DNA of 64,000 bases from Zea mays (GCF_902167145.1 NC_050102.1:2108001-2172000); one strand, 5' to 3'. Positions 33,834-45,720 are shown, counted from the first letter of the stretch. Translations and numbers: made by a program. Notes: generated by a model not told the origin, from the sequence alone.

Positions 33834-34850
33834 AAAAATAATCTTGTCCTCGAGATTTGTAAGAAAAGGGATGTAGAAAGCCATAAGTTTTAAGGAGTTG
33901 ATTAGGAATGCATGGGTATCTTTTATACCTAGCTACTTATTATGTAGTATAAAGGATAGGTAGGTTAGGGCAAGAATAGCCTGGAGTAAGAAGGTTTATG
34001 GTGAATCCTTGTTGGGTGGTAATGCATCTGAAGATCGAGTTCGTCTTCCTCTCTTTCTTTCTTTTTACGAGGTTGATCCTTTCCTTCTCCGGTCTTGGCC
34101 TCATTGCATCGGGGTTAATGTATATCAGTAGAGATGGGGAATATGGTTGAAACAGTTATAGGTGAAATGGACTATATAATATAGGTCAAAATCTAGTTTG
34201 ATGTCAGGTGGGGGTTGATAGATTATACAATCCATCAAGACTCTATTGGTTGGGTTAGCTCATGATCATGGTGGGATATAACTTAGATCTGATATCATTA
34301 TTTTGGATTAGATCCTAGTTGTTACTTTAGGATGACATAAGTAAAGTGGTTAGGATAAGATGAGTCCTTCAAGATAAGATGAATCTATTAAGATAAGAGA
34401 GAATCTTTTAAGATAAGTTGGATCTTATGAAGCTAGATATACTTTGATGGGGGATAATCTGTGTTGTCTATTTTATAAATATTCTCCCTTATGCCTAGAT
34501 GTATATGCAGATGCAATTGTAGACATTACTCCACAATTCATCACACTCAATCAAAGATCCAAATCATACAAATATCATAAGAACAAACATTCAAGTTCAT
34601 AGATATCTATAAAAATAGTTTTATTTTTTTCCCTAAGAGTAGGTCTCCCATTCCTAAATGTCACTTTAGGTACGGGATTTCAAAGTGTGAAATCCACATT
34701 TGTCTTTGGAAATAAAAGATAAGAATAATCAGAGTAAAGCGGAATAAGACGAGAAAAGATTAAGAAGAGTTTAGAAAGAATCAGAGTAGCAAAGGTAAGT
34801 AAGTATTGGTTGTCCAGTTCTATCTAGGTTTCGTCCGACAGTCAACATTC
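33834..34850 (-). other. Internal region of the coding-poor element, noncoding
   Basis: About 1 kb without any gag, protease, reverse transcriptase or integrase motif on either strand. It contains a cluster of (a)agataag words spaced ~20 bp at 34330-34440 and a pyrimidine-rich tract at 34045-34100. It may hold a packaging signal, but nothing shows it. Confidence 0.6.
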
Positions 34851-34861
34851 CTCTGATACCA
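34851..34861 (-). promoter_or_regulatory. Primer-binding site (initiator Met tRNA type)
   Basis: On the minus strand TGGTATCAGAG lies four bases (gaag) after the LTR end ...GGGTGTGACA. This matches the 3' end of plant initiator tRNA-Met and sets the orientation of the element. Confidence 0.85.
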
Positions 34862-37516
34862 CTTCTGTCACACCCGGATTTCAGGGGCACCAAGACCCGG
34901 GCGCGAACATAATCACCAGGTGTGCTGGGACCAAGTCTCACACATATGATGAATCATGGCACAGGATCGAATGTCACATCTTTACTATATAATAGGAGTT
35001 CTGTACAAAATAAATAATTACATTATAAGGAGACAACGGTCCATCAAACCAAAGTTGAATGGGAGACGACGGCCTAGACCTCTCACGAACTCATCACAGC
35101 ATCCTCTAAGCGCCTCATCCTGCGGTACCTGTTCTTGACCTGTGGGGGGTGTGAGACAGCAAGAGTGAGCTCACATACGTTCATCGCTCAACAAGTTGTG
35201 GGGAATAATGTGCATGAACTCGCCAAAGGTGGGATCTCACGTGAAGTGTAAGGCTTACCAAAGAGGATGGTTGAAGCTGAGCATTGCTTTTAAAGTTGGT
35301 CAAAATTTTATTAGCAATTACTAAGTATAAGTAAATACCAACCCAATTAAATAGTAGAACAAAAGTAACATCATCACCTGCGATGCAATGCATATGACAA
35401 ATTGAATTTAGTTCCATAAATTAATCATGTGAGTGTCTGAGCTGCTCATGACCGTGAGCACGGCTAGTATACTAGTTTTACACTCTGCAGAGGTTGCGCA
35501 TCTTTACCCACAAGTCATGTTACCCATCTGCCAAGGGATCGCGACTTCCCATACACCTCTACCGAGGAGGCGAGGCAGGATTACACTACGAGGCCTTTAC
35601 AAAGTTCCACTAGCTTCAGAAAACCCGCTACAGTTTATAGGAAGCTCCAATGCAGGGTTCTTGCCTGACCGCCATCGCAGCAAAATCAACCAAGGACCTC
35701 CCTACACTGACCACTCCCCTACTGCCCTTGCCCCTTTCGGGTAAGGTAGTCCCCCACTAGCTTTCCTAATTAATCAGCCAAGGGCGTCCATAAACCCTTG
35801 TGGTAGCACTGTTTTCCCGGGTGGTTCTCCATGTTCCAATTAACATAATGATCTTATCATGAACAGTAATAATAAAAAGACAATAAAAGTGTGATCATGA
35901 ATAATGTATCTTCATACCCAAAACCACATAAAGCACTACCAAGTACTACCCAAAAAGTTCAGTGGTAAACAAGGTATAAAGATAGTCAAAACTAGGGTAA
36001 CCTATTAGGTCCCATCAAAATTAACCTATGCAGATCACTATGATTAATCAGAACATGAGTAGGTAAAAAGAAGTGATCAAGGGCACAACTTGCCTGGGAC
36101 TTGAGATTCCAGGTACCAACTTGCTCTTCAGGTGACACGTGTCCTCACTGCTAAACGTAGCGATACAGACAAACATTGTATAGGCAAAATTAACATCACA
36201 CAAACATAAAAATAAACTGCGTAATAATAATCTACGCGTCGCTACGAGATCGTAGAAACAAGAACCACTAAATTCGAAGCTACGGTTATTGAGTTATGGA
36301 TTTCTGAAGTTATTTAGTACCTAGCACAGATTAATTCAAATGAACAATTTTAATTCAAGTTTCATGGCTAAACAGTGTTACTAGTTGATAGAAAATATTA
36401 AAACAAAATTATAGAAACTGGAATGGGTCAATTCGGAGTTAGAATGAATTACATACGGATTAAACAAGTTTATGAATTTATTTTTATACTAAAAACCTAT
36501 TTCTTTATTAATTTCTGAATTTCCTAGGGGTTCTGGACTGAGCACAATATTTGTTAAGAGATCAGGGGCTAACTCGCAATTTCTCCCGAGACTCATATTC
36601 TCCCCGCGCGGATGGCGGGTTCATTTACAAAAAGAACAGGGACTCTTAAGCAAAACGTCCACGACGAAGGGGTATCTCTAGATCTCAGCCGTCCGATCCA
36701 CAATGGGTGGCCCAGATTAGACTGCACCCACACCGAATCGGTAAGCGAGGATGGCTCTCAGATCACGATCTAACGACCTAGGTTTAATGAATCCTAGCCT
36801 TCTCACCGCCCTCCGATCTCGATCGGACGGCCCATCTCGCTTTCGGCTGGACAGGTCACCGTGAGCCGATCAAGGTCGTTCCCTGGCCATCCAACGACCA
36901 GAGCATCCCTAATCCCTCGGCCGCCAGAGCACGGCGGCGCCGCCCGAGCTGGCGGTGGTGCCATGCCCGGGGCACAGCGATTTCGGTCCCAAGCACCTAA
37001 CAGCGAAATCCGATCGGTGCACTGCGAAGAGGAGCTGAAAGCGGACAGAGGGAAAGGGTTCTTTACCGAGGTTAGAGGCGAAGACGCGCGCGTTCGCAGT
37101 GGAGGACGGGCCCATGGCGGAGCAATAGGTCCGGCGCGAAATCGCGAATTGCGCCCGTACAGATGGCCCACCGATCCTGCTCTATCGCAAGAAGCGGCAA
37201 CCGGAGATCCCGACGATGAAGGTACCGAGGTCTGGCACCCAGCACACCGATACGGAGCACACACCCTCCCTCTTCTCTCGGCTTTGCTCTCACCTCCCCT
37301 GTTCTTGCGACCGCGGTGGCCCCTTTCTATTTTCCGATGGCGAGCTCGGCTCTACGGTTCGGGATATGATGGCACATATACCCGTGAAGTTCGTGCATGA
37401 GCGAGGATCGGTAGGCGAGAATATAGGGATCCGTTTGAGGCAGCAGGCCGATTCCGGTTGGTTGTGGCGGCGGTAACATACGGGGCTCCACGGTTGACGG
37501 TCGAGTTCGTTAGGAT

Positions 37517-38842
37517 TGAAAGGGAATTAGGCTTACACCTAGTTCCTATATAATTTTGGTGGTTGAATTGCCCAACACAAATCTTTGGACTAACTAGTTT
37601 GCTCTAGTGTATAAGTTATACAGGTGTCAAAGGTTCACAACAAGCCAATCAAAACACCAATTTTGGATTCAACAAAAGAGCAAAGGGCCAACCGAAGGCA
37701 CCTCTGGTCTGGCGCACCGGACTGTCCGGTGTGCCACCGGACAGTGTCCGGTGCACCACCGGACATGTCCGGTGCACCAGAGGACTCCACCGCAAACTTG
37801 CCACCTTCGGGAATTTCCAGAGGCACTCGCACTATAATTCACCGGACTGTCCGGTGTACACCGGACAGTGTCCGGTGCGCCAAGGAAGAGAAGCCTCAGG
37901 AACTCACCAGCTTCGGGAATTTCCAACGGCTAGTCCGCTATAATTCACCGGACATGTCCGGTGTGCACCGGACTGTCCGGTGCAACTCCGGAGCAACGGC
38001 TATTCGGCGCCAACGGCTACCTGCGGCGCATTTAATGCGCGCTGCGCGCGCGCAGAAGTCAGGCGCGCCCATACTGGCACACCGGACAAGGAACAGTAGA
38101 TGTCCGGTGTGCACCGGACACCCAGGCGGGCCCACAAGTCAGAAGCTCCAACGGTCAGAATCCAACGGCAGTGATGACGTGGCGGGGGCACCGGACATGT
38201 CCGGTGTGCACCGGACTGTCCGGTGCGCCATCGAACAGACAGCCTCCCAACGGCCACTTTTGGTGGTTGGGGCTATAAATACCCCAACCACCCCACCATT
38301 CATTGCATCCAAGTTTTCCACTTCTCAACTACTACAAGAGCTCTAGCATTCAATTCTAGACACACCAAAGAGATCAAATCCTCTCCAAATTCCACACAAC
38401 GCCATAGTGACTAGAGAGAGTGATTTGCTTGTGTTCTTTCGAGCTCTTGCGCTTGGATTGCTTTCTGCTTTCTTGATTCTTTCATTGCGATCAAACTCAC
38501 TTGTAATTGAGGCAAGAGACACCAAACTTGTGGTGGTCCTTGTGGGAACTTTGTGTTCCAAGTGATTGAGAAGAGAAAGCTCACTCGGTCCGTGGGATCG
38601 TTTGAGAGAGGGAAGGGTTGAAAGAGACCCGGCCTTTGTGGCCTCCTCAACGGGGAGTAGGTTTGCAAGAACCGAACCTTGGTAAAACAAATCCGCGTGT
38701 CACACTCTTCATTTGCTTGCGATTTGTTTTGCGCCCTCTCTCGCGGACTCATTTATATTTCTAACGCTAACCCGGCTTGTAGTTGTGTTTATATTTATAA
38801 ATTTCAGTTTCGCCCTATTCACCCCCCTCTAGGCGACTATCA
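37517..38842 (+). repeat. Sirevirus 5' LTR
   Basis: 1326 bp, TGAAAGGG...GACTATCA. It has an array of (c)accggacatgtccggtg / ccggactgtccggtg palindromes (37705-38230), a TATA box at 38273-38282 and the C run near the end. It is 42 bp longer than the 3' LTR, mostly because of two extra palindrome blocks near 37739 and 37858. Confidence 0.92.
38273..38282 (+). promoter_or_regulatory. TATA box of the Sirevirus 5' LTR
   Basis: ctataaatac inside ggttggggctataaatacccc, directly after the palindrome array. Identical context in the 3' LTR (46434-46443) and in the truncated copy (9688). Confidence 0.75.
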
Positions 38843-38844
38843 AT

Positions 38845-38856
38845 TGGCATCAGAGC
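38845..38856 (+). promoter_or_regulatory. Sirevirus primer-binding site
   Basis: TGGCATCAGAGC two bases after the LTR. It matches the usual initiator-tRNA-Met site with one change (GGC for GGT). Confidence 0.8.
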
Positions 38857-38887
38857 CCGGTGCTTCATTAGAGCCTAACCGCTCGAA

Positions 38888-41587
38888 GTGATGTCGGGAG
38901 ATCACGCTAAGAAGGAGATGGAAACCGGCGAAAAGCCCACTACAAGCCACGGGAGCACTTCATCGGAAGAGTCCCGCACCAAGAAAAGGGAGAAGAAGAA
39001 GAGCTCCTCCAGCAAAGGGAAGGAGAAGAAATCTTCTTCTCACCACAAAGAGAAGAAGGAAAAATCTTGTTCCCACAAGCCGCATCGGAGTGGGGACAAG
39101 CAAAAGAGGATGAGAAAAGTGGTCTACTACGAGACCGACACTTCATCAACATCAACCTCCGGCTCCGATGCACCCTCCGTAACTTCTAAACGGCAAGAGC
39201 GTAAGAAGTTTAGTAAGATCCCCCTACACTATCCTCGCATTTCTAAACATGCACCTCTACTTTCCGTCCCATTAGGCAAACCACCAACTTTTGATGGTGA
39301 AGATTATGCTAGGTGGAGTGATTTAATGCGATTTCATCTAACCTCACTCCACAAAAGTATATGGGATGTTGTTGAGTTTGGTGCACAGGTACCATCCGTA
39401 GGGGATAAAGATTATGATGAGGATGAGGTGGCCCAAATCGAGCACTTCAACTCTCAAGCTACAACAATACTCCTCGCCTCTTTAAGTAGAGAGGAGTATA
39501 ACAAAGTTCAAGGGTTGAAGAGCGCCAAGGAGGTTTGGGATGTGCTCAAAACCGCGCACGAGGGAGATGAGCTTACAAAGATCACCAAGCGGGAAACGAT
39601 CGAGGGGGAGCTCGGTCGGTTCCGGCTTCGCAAAGGGGAAGAGCCACAACACATGTACAACCGGCTCAAGACCTTGGTGAACCAAGTGCGCAACCTCGGG
39701 AGCAAGAAGTGGGACGACCACGAAATGGTTAAGGTTATTCTAAGATCTCTCATTTTCCTTAACCCCACTCAAGTTCAATTAATTCGTGGTAATCCTAGAT
39801 ATACTAAAATGACCCCCGAGGAAGTTATCGGGAATTTTGTAAGTTTTGAGTGCATGATCGAAGGCTCAAGGAAGATCAACGAGCTTGATGATCCCTCCAC
39901 ATCCGAGGCTCAACCCGTCGCATTCAAGGCGACGGAGGAAAAGAAGGAGGAGTCTACACCAAGTCGACAACCAATAGACGCCTCCAAGCTCGACAATGAG
40001 GAAATGACGCTCGTCATCAAGAGCTTCCGCCAAATCCTCAAGCAAAGGAGAGGGAAAGACTACAAGTCCCGCTCCAAGAAGGTTTGCTACAAGTGTGGTA
40101 AGCCCGGTCACTTTATAGCTAAATGTCCATTATCAAGTGATAGTGACAGGGGCGACGACAAGAAGGGGAGAAGAAAGGAGAAGAAAAGGTACTACAAGAA
40201 GAAAGGTGGTGATGCCCATATTTGTCGGGAGTGGGACTCCGACGAAAGCTCAAGCGACTCCTCCGACGACGAGGACGCCGCCAACATCGCCGTCACCAAG
40301 GGACTCCTCTTCCCCAACGTCGGCCACAAGTGCCTCATGGCAAAGGACGGCAAGCGGAAGAAGGTTAAATCTAACTCCTCCACTAAATATGAGTCTTCTA
40401 GTGATGATAATGCTAGTGATGAGGAGGATAATTTGCGTATTCTCTTTGCCAACCTCAACATGCAACAAAAGGAGAAACTTAATGAATTGATTAGTGCCAT
40501 CCATGAAAAGGATGATCTCTTGGACACCCAAGAGGACTTCCTAATCAAGGAAAATAAGAAGCATGTTAAGGTTAAAAATGCTTATGCTCTAGAAATTGAG
40601 AAATGTCAAAAATTATCTAGTGAGCTAAGCACTTGCCATGAAACAATAGACAACCTTAGAAATGAAAATGCTAATTTGTTAGCTAAGGTTGATTCTCATG
40701 TTTGCAATGTTTCAATTCCCAATCCTAGAGATAATAATGATGATTTGCTTGCTAGGATTGAAGAATTGAACATTACTCTTGCTAGCCTTAGAAATGAAAA
40801 TGAACAATTGCTTGCTAAGGCTAAAGATTTTGATGTTTGCAATACTACAATTTCCGACCTTAGAACTAAAAATGATATGTTACATGCTAAGGTTGTTGAA
40901 TTAAAATCTTGCAAACCCTCTACATCTATTGTTGAGCATGTATCTATTTGTACTAGATGTAGAGATGTTAACATTGATGCTATACATGATCACATGACTT
41001 TAATTAAACAACAAAATGATCATATAGCAAAATTAGATGCTAAAATTGCCGAGCATAACTTAGAAAATGAAAAAATTAAATTTGCTAGAAGTATGCTCTA
41101 TAATGGGAGACGCCCTGGCATCAAGGATGGCATTGGCTTCCAAAGGGGAGACAATGTCAAACTTAGTGTCCCTCCTAAAAGATTGTCCAACTTTGTTAAG
41201 GGCAAGGCTCCCATGCCTCAGGATAACGAGGGTTACATTTTATACCCTGTCGGTTATCCCGAGGACAAAATTAGGAAAATTCATTCTAGGAAGTCTCACT
41301 CTGGTTCTAACCATGCTTTTATGTATAAGAGTGAGACATCTAGCTCTAGGCAACCAACCCGTGCCAAGTTGCCTAAGAAGAAAATTCCTAATGCATCAAA
41401 TGAACATAGTCTTTCATTTAAAACTTTTGATGCATCTTATGTGTTGACTAACAAATCCGGCAAAATAGTTGCCAAATATGTTGGGGGCAAGCACAAGGGC
41501 TCCAAGACTTGTGTTTGGGTACCCAAAGTTCTTGTGTCTAATGCCAAAGGACCCAAAACTATTTGGGTACCTAAAGTCAAGAACTAA
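38888..41587 (+). CDS. Sirevirus Gag (899 aa)
   Basis: Structural protein that forms the retroelement particle and packages its RNA in the cytoplasm. The frame opens with two adjacent Met codons just after the primer site. N-terminal ~100 residues are Lys/Ser/Glu-rich and probably disordered. The Gag/UBN2-type core follows (PPTFDGEDYARWSDLMRFHL, later EVWDVLKTAHEGDE and GRFRLRKGEEPQHMYNRL). A CCHC zinc knuckle (CYKCGKPGHFIAKC) is at residues 400-413. An acidic stretch and a long heptad-like coiled-coil region follow (~530-720), then a basic tail. It ends TAA 14 bases before the pol frame opens, and pol is in another frame. Uninterrupted, so possibly still translatable. Confidence 0.92.
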   Translation: MMSGDHAKKEMETGEKPTTSHGSTSSEESRTKKREKKKSSSSKGKEKKSSSHHKEKKEKSCSHKPHRSGDKQKRMRKVVYYETDTSSTSTSGSDAPSVTSKRQERKKFSKIPLHYPRISKHAPLLSVPLGKPPTFDGEDYARWSDLMRFHLTSLHKSIWDVVEFGAQVPSVGDKDYDEDEVAQIEHFNSQATTILLASLSREEYNKVQGLKSAKEVWDVLKTAHEGDELTKITKRETIEGELGRFRLRKGEEPQHMYNRLKTLVNQVRNLGSKKWDDHEMVKVILRSLIFLNPTQVQLIRGNPRYTKMTPEEVIGNFVSFECMIEGSRKINELDDPSTSEAQPVAFKATEEKKEESTPSRQPIDASKLDNEEMTLVIKSFRQILKQRRGKDYKSRSKKVCYKCGKPGHFIAKCPLSSDSDRGDDKKGRRKEKKRYYKKKGGDAHICREWDSDESSSDSSDDEDAANIAVTKGLLFPNVGHKCLMAKDGKRKKVKSNSSTKYESSSDDNASDEEDNLRILFANLNMQQKEKLNELISAIHEKDDLLDTQEDFLIKENKKHVKVKNAYALEIEKCQKLSSELSTCHETIDNLRNENANLLAKVDSHVCNVSIPNPRDNNDDLLARIEELNITLASLRNENEQLLAKAKDFDVCNTTISDLRTKNDMLHAKVVELKSCKPSTSIVEHVSICTRCRDVNIDAIHDHMTLIKQQNDHIAKLDAKIAEHNLENEKIKFARSMLYNGRRPGIKDGIGFQRGDNVKLSVPPKRLSNFVKGKAPMPQDNEGYILYPVGYPEDKIRKIHSRKSHSGSNHAFMYKSETSSSRQPTRAKLPKKKIPNASNEHSLSFKTFDASYVLTNKSGKIVAKYVGGKHKGSKTCVWVPKVLVSNAKGPKTIWVPKVKN

Positions 41588-41588
41588 A

Positions 41589-41600
41589 CTTGTTTTGTAG
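41589..41600 (+). promoter_or_regulatory. Possible 3' splice acceptor at the gag/pol junction
   Basis: cttgttttgtag, a pyrimidine-rich stretch plus AG, ends exactly where the pol frame opens (gtttatgcatcc). The same TAG is the in-frame stop that would otherwise precede pol. Inference only. Confidence 0.3.
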
Positions 41601-42671
41601 GTTTATGCATCCGGGGGCTCAAGTTGGATACTCGACAGCGGGTGCACAAACCACATGACAGGGGAGAAGAAAATGTTCTCCTCCTATGAGAAAAACCAAG
41701 ATCCCCAACGAGCTATCACATTCGGGGATGGAAATCAAGGTTTGGTCAAAGGTCTTGGTAAAATAGCTATATCTCCTGACCATTCTATTTCCAATGTTTT
41801 TCTTGTAGATTCATTAGATTACAATTTGCTTTCTGTATCTCAATTATGCAAAATGGGCTACAACTGTCTTTTCACTGATGTAGGTGTCACTGTCTTTAGA
41901 AGAAGTGATGATTCAATAGCATTTAAGGGAGTGTTAGAGGGTCAGCTATACTTGGTAGATTTTGATAGAGCTGAACTCGACACTTGCTTAATTGCTAAGA
42001 CTAACATGGACTGGCTCTGGCATCGCCGACTAGCACATGTTGGGATGAAGAATCTTCACAAGCTTCTAAAGGGAGAACACATTTTAGGACTAACAAATGT
42101 TCATTTTGAAAAAGACAGGGTCTGTAGCGCATGCCAAGCAGGAAAGCAAGTTAGTGCCCATCATCCACACAAGAACATCATGACGACCGACAGGCCGCTT
42201 GAGCTACTCCACATGGATCTATTCGGCCCAATTGCTTACATAAGCATCGACGGGAGTAAGTATTGTCTTGTGATTGTGGATGATTATTCTCGCTTCACTT
42301 GGGTATTCTTTTTACAGGAAAAATCTCAAACCCAAGAGACCTTAAAGGGATTCTTGAGACGGGCTCAAAATGAGTTCGGCTTAAGGATCAAGAAGATTAG
42401 AAGCGACAACGGAACGGAGTTCAAGAATTCTCAAATCGAAGGCTTCCTTGAGGAGGAGGGCATCAAGCATGAGTTCTCTTCTCCCTACACCCCACAACAA
42501 AATGGTGTGGTGGAGAGGAAAATCGAACTCTATTGGATATGGCAAGAACCATGCTTGATGAGTACAAGACTTCGGATCGGTTTTGGGCCGAGGCGGTCAA
42601 CACCGCCTGCTACGCCATCAACCGGTTGTATCTACACTGAATCCTCAAGAAGACATCCTATGAACTCCTAA
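41601..42671 (+). pseudogene. Sirevirus pol, first part: protease and integrase (frameshifted)
   Basis: Opens after a TAG at 41598-41600. Protease active-site block WILDSGCTNHMTG comes first, then the GAG-pre-integrase zinc-binding region (HRRLAHVGMKNL...CSACQAGK), then the integrase core with D (LLHMDLFGPI), D (IRSDNGTEF) and E (TPQQNGVVER). About 42518-42522, in the aggaaaatcg run, one base is missing compared with the family reading, and the frame goes to nonsense until a stop at 42669-42671. The product would lack the end of integrase and all of reverse transcriptase. Confidence 0.88.
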
Positions 42672-44782
42672 CTGGTAAAAAGCCCAACATTTCATATTTT
42701 AGAGTCTTTGGTAGCAAATGCTTTATTCTTGTTAAGAGAGGTAGAAAATCTAAATTTGCTCCTAAGACTGTAGAAGGCTTTTTACTTGGTTATGACTCAA
42801 ACACAAGGGCATATAGGGTCTTTAACAAGTCCACTGGACTAGTTGAAGTCTCATGTGACGTTGTGTTTGATGAAACTAACGGCTCTCAAGTAGAGCAAGT
42901 TGATCTTGATGAGATAGGTATTGAAGAGGCTCCGTGCATCGCGCTAAGGAACATGTCCATTGGGGATGTGTGTCCTAAGGAATCCGAAGAGCCTCCAAAT
43001 GCACAAGATCAACCGTCCTCCTCCATGCGAGCATCTCCACCAACTCAAAATGAGGAAGAGGCTCAAGTTGATGAAGAAGAAGATCAATCAAATGAGCCAC
43101 CTCAAGATGTCGGCATAGATCAAGGGGGAGATGCAAATGATCAAGACAAGGAGGATGAAGAACAAAGGCCGCCACACCCAAGAGTCCACCAAGCAATCCA
43201 ACGAGATCACCCCGTCGACACCATCCTCGGCGACATTCATAAGGGGGTAACTACTAGATCTCGTGTTGCACATTTTTGTGAGCATTACTCTTTTGTTTCC
43301 TCTATTGAGCCACACAGGGTAGAGGAAGCGCTCCAAGATTCGGATTGGGTGGTGGCAATGCAAGAGGAGCTCAACAACTTCACTAGGAATGAGGTATGGC
43401 ATTTAGTTCCACGTCCTAATCAAAATGTTGTAGGAACAAAATGGGTCTTCCGCAACAAGCAAGATGAGCATGGTGTGGTGACAAGGAACAAAGCTCGACT
43501 TGTGGCTAAGGGATACTCCCAAGTCGAAGGTTTGGATTTCGGTGAAACTTATGCACTCGTAGCTAGGCTTGAGTCAATTCGCATATTATTGGCCTATGCT
43601 ACTTACCATGGCTTTAAGCTTTATCAAATGGACGTAAAAAGTGCTTTCCTCAATGGACCAATCAAGGAAGAGGTCTATGTTGAGCAACCTCCCGGCTTTG
43701 AAGACAGTGAGTACCCTAACCATGTCTATAAGCTCTCTAAGGCGCTTTATGGGCTCAAGCAAGCCCCAAGAGCATGGTATGAATGCCTTAGAGATTTCCT
43801 TATTGCTAATGGCTTCAAAGTCGGAAAAGCCGATCCTACGCTCTTTACTAAAACACTTGAGAATGATTTGTTTGTATGCCAAATTTATGTTGATGATATT
43901 ATATTTGGGTCTACTAACGAATCTACCTGTAAAGAGTTTAGTAGGATCATGACACAAAAGTTCGAGATGTCTATGATGGGGGAGTTGAAGTATTTCTTAG
44001 GATTTCAAGTGAAGCAACTCCAAGAGGGCACCTTCATTAGCCAAACCAAGTACACTCAAGATATTCTAAGCAAGTTTGGAATGAAGGATGCCAAACCCAT
44101 CAAGACACCCATGGGAACCAATGGGCATCTCGACCTCGACACGGGAGGTAAGTCCGTGGATCAAAAGGTATACCGGTCGATGATAGGTTCTTTACTCTAT
44201 TTATGTGCATCTCGACCGGATATTATGCTTTCCGTATGCATGTGTGCAAGATTCCAAGCCGACCCTAAGGAAGCTCACCTTACGGCCGTAAAACGAATCT
44301 TGAGATATTTGGCTTATACTCCTAAGTTTGGGCTTTGGTATCCTAGGGGATCCACATTTGATTTTATTGGTTATTCGGATGCCGATTGGGCGGGGTGCAA
44401 AATCAATAGGAAGAGCACATCAGGGACTTGCCAGTTCTTGGGAAGATCCTTGGTGTCTTGGGCTTCAAAGAAGCAAAATTCGGTCGCTCTCTCCACCGCC
44501 GAAGCCGAGTATATTGCCGCAGGACACTGTTGCGCGCAATTGCTTTGGATGAGGCAAACCCTGCGGGACTACGGTTACAAATTAACCAAAGTCCCTTTGC
44601 TATGTGATAATGAGAGTGCAATCAAGATGGCGGATAATCCCGTCGAGCATAGCCGCACTAAACACATAGCCATTCGGTATCATTTTCTTAGGGATCACCA
44701 ACAAAAGGGAGATATCGAGATTTCTTACATTAATACTAAAGATCAATTAGCCGATATCTTTACCAAGCCTCTTGATGAATAA
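42523..44782 (+). pseudogene. Sirevirus pol, second part: integrase tail, reverse transcriptase, RNase H
   Basis: After the shift the pol reading continues in another frame. TGA at 42638-42640 interrupts the integrase C-terminal part; the open stretch with a Met starts at 42863. Recognisable: the integrase-RT linker, RVT_2 domain ([39 protein letters not shown] in order), catalytic YVDD at 43886-43897, and RNase H ([45 protein letters not shown]). It ends at a TAA (44780-44782) about 20 codons before the family's usual end. Confidence 0.9.
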
Positions 44783-45720
44783 TCTTTTAACAAACTTAGG
44801 CATGAGCTAAATATTCTTGATTCTAGAAACTTCTTTTGTTAAATTGCACACATAGCTCATTTATATACCTTTGATCATCTACTATGACTAATGTGTTTTC
44901 AAGTGAATTTCAAACCAAGTCATAGGTGTATTGAAAGGGAATCGGGGTCTTCGGCGAAGACAAAGGCTTCCACTCCGTAACTCATCCTTCGCCGTCGCTC
45001 CTTGACACTCTCCATGCTTGGGGGAGAAAGCATGAGCACCAAGCAAAAGGACCGGACTTCGTCTTTGGGGGTGAAAGTAAGAGCCCAAAAGCAAAAGGAC
45101 CGGACTTCGTCTTTGGTATAATCTTAACTCATTTATTTATGACCAAAGGGGAAGATAGCACTTCGAGGGCTCTAATGATTCCGTTTTTGGCGATTCATGC
45201 CAAAGGGGGAGAGAGTAAGAGCCCAAAGCAAAAGGACCGCACCACCACCAATTTCCAAAACTTCGTGTTTTTCCAAGAATATTATAAATTGGTATCCTAT
45301 TGTGTTCAAAAGGGGGAGAAAGTAGTATTTGAAAAACAATATATCAAAACCCTCTTGAACACTAAGAGGAGGATCTCATTTAGGGGGAGTTTTGTTTAGT
45401 CAAAGGAAAAGCATTTGAAACAGGGGGAGAAAATTTCAAATCTTGAAAATGCTTTGCAAAATCTTATTCAAAATACCTTTGACTATTTGCAAAAGAACTT
45501 TGAAAAAGATTTACAAAAGAATTTGCAAAAACAAAACATGTGGTGCAAACGTGGTCCAAAATGTTATATAAGAAAGAAACAATCCATGCATATCTTGTAA
45601 GTATTCATATTGGCTCAATTCCAAGCAACCTTTGCACTTATATTATGCAAACTAGTGTAATTATGCACTTCTATATTTGCTTTGGTTTGTGTTGGCATCA
45701 ATCACCAAAAAGGGGGAGAT
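44783..45720 (+). other. Sirevirus tail with repeated polypurine tracts
   Basis: No gene. Purine blocks of the aaagggggaga type lie at ~45019, 45145, 45202, 45308, 45381, 45421 and 45707; the last abuts the 3' LTR and is the functional tract. The other blocks may serve as extra plus-strand primers. Two near-identical ~55-bp units (aagcaaaaggaccggacttcgtcttt) are at 45043 and 45080. Confidence 0.82.

Noticed and set aside
37624..38346. 240-codon frame in the Sirevirus 5' LTR with repeated RTVRC/APDMSG units
   Set aside because: It is the translation of the palindrome array; the 3' LTR copy is broken and no Sirevirus LTR protein is known.
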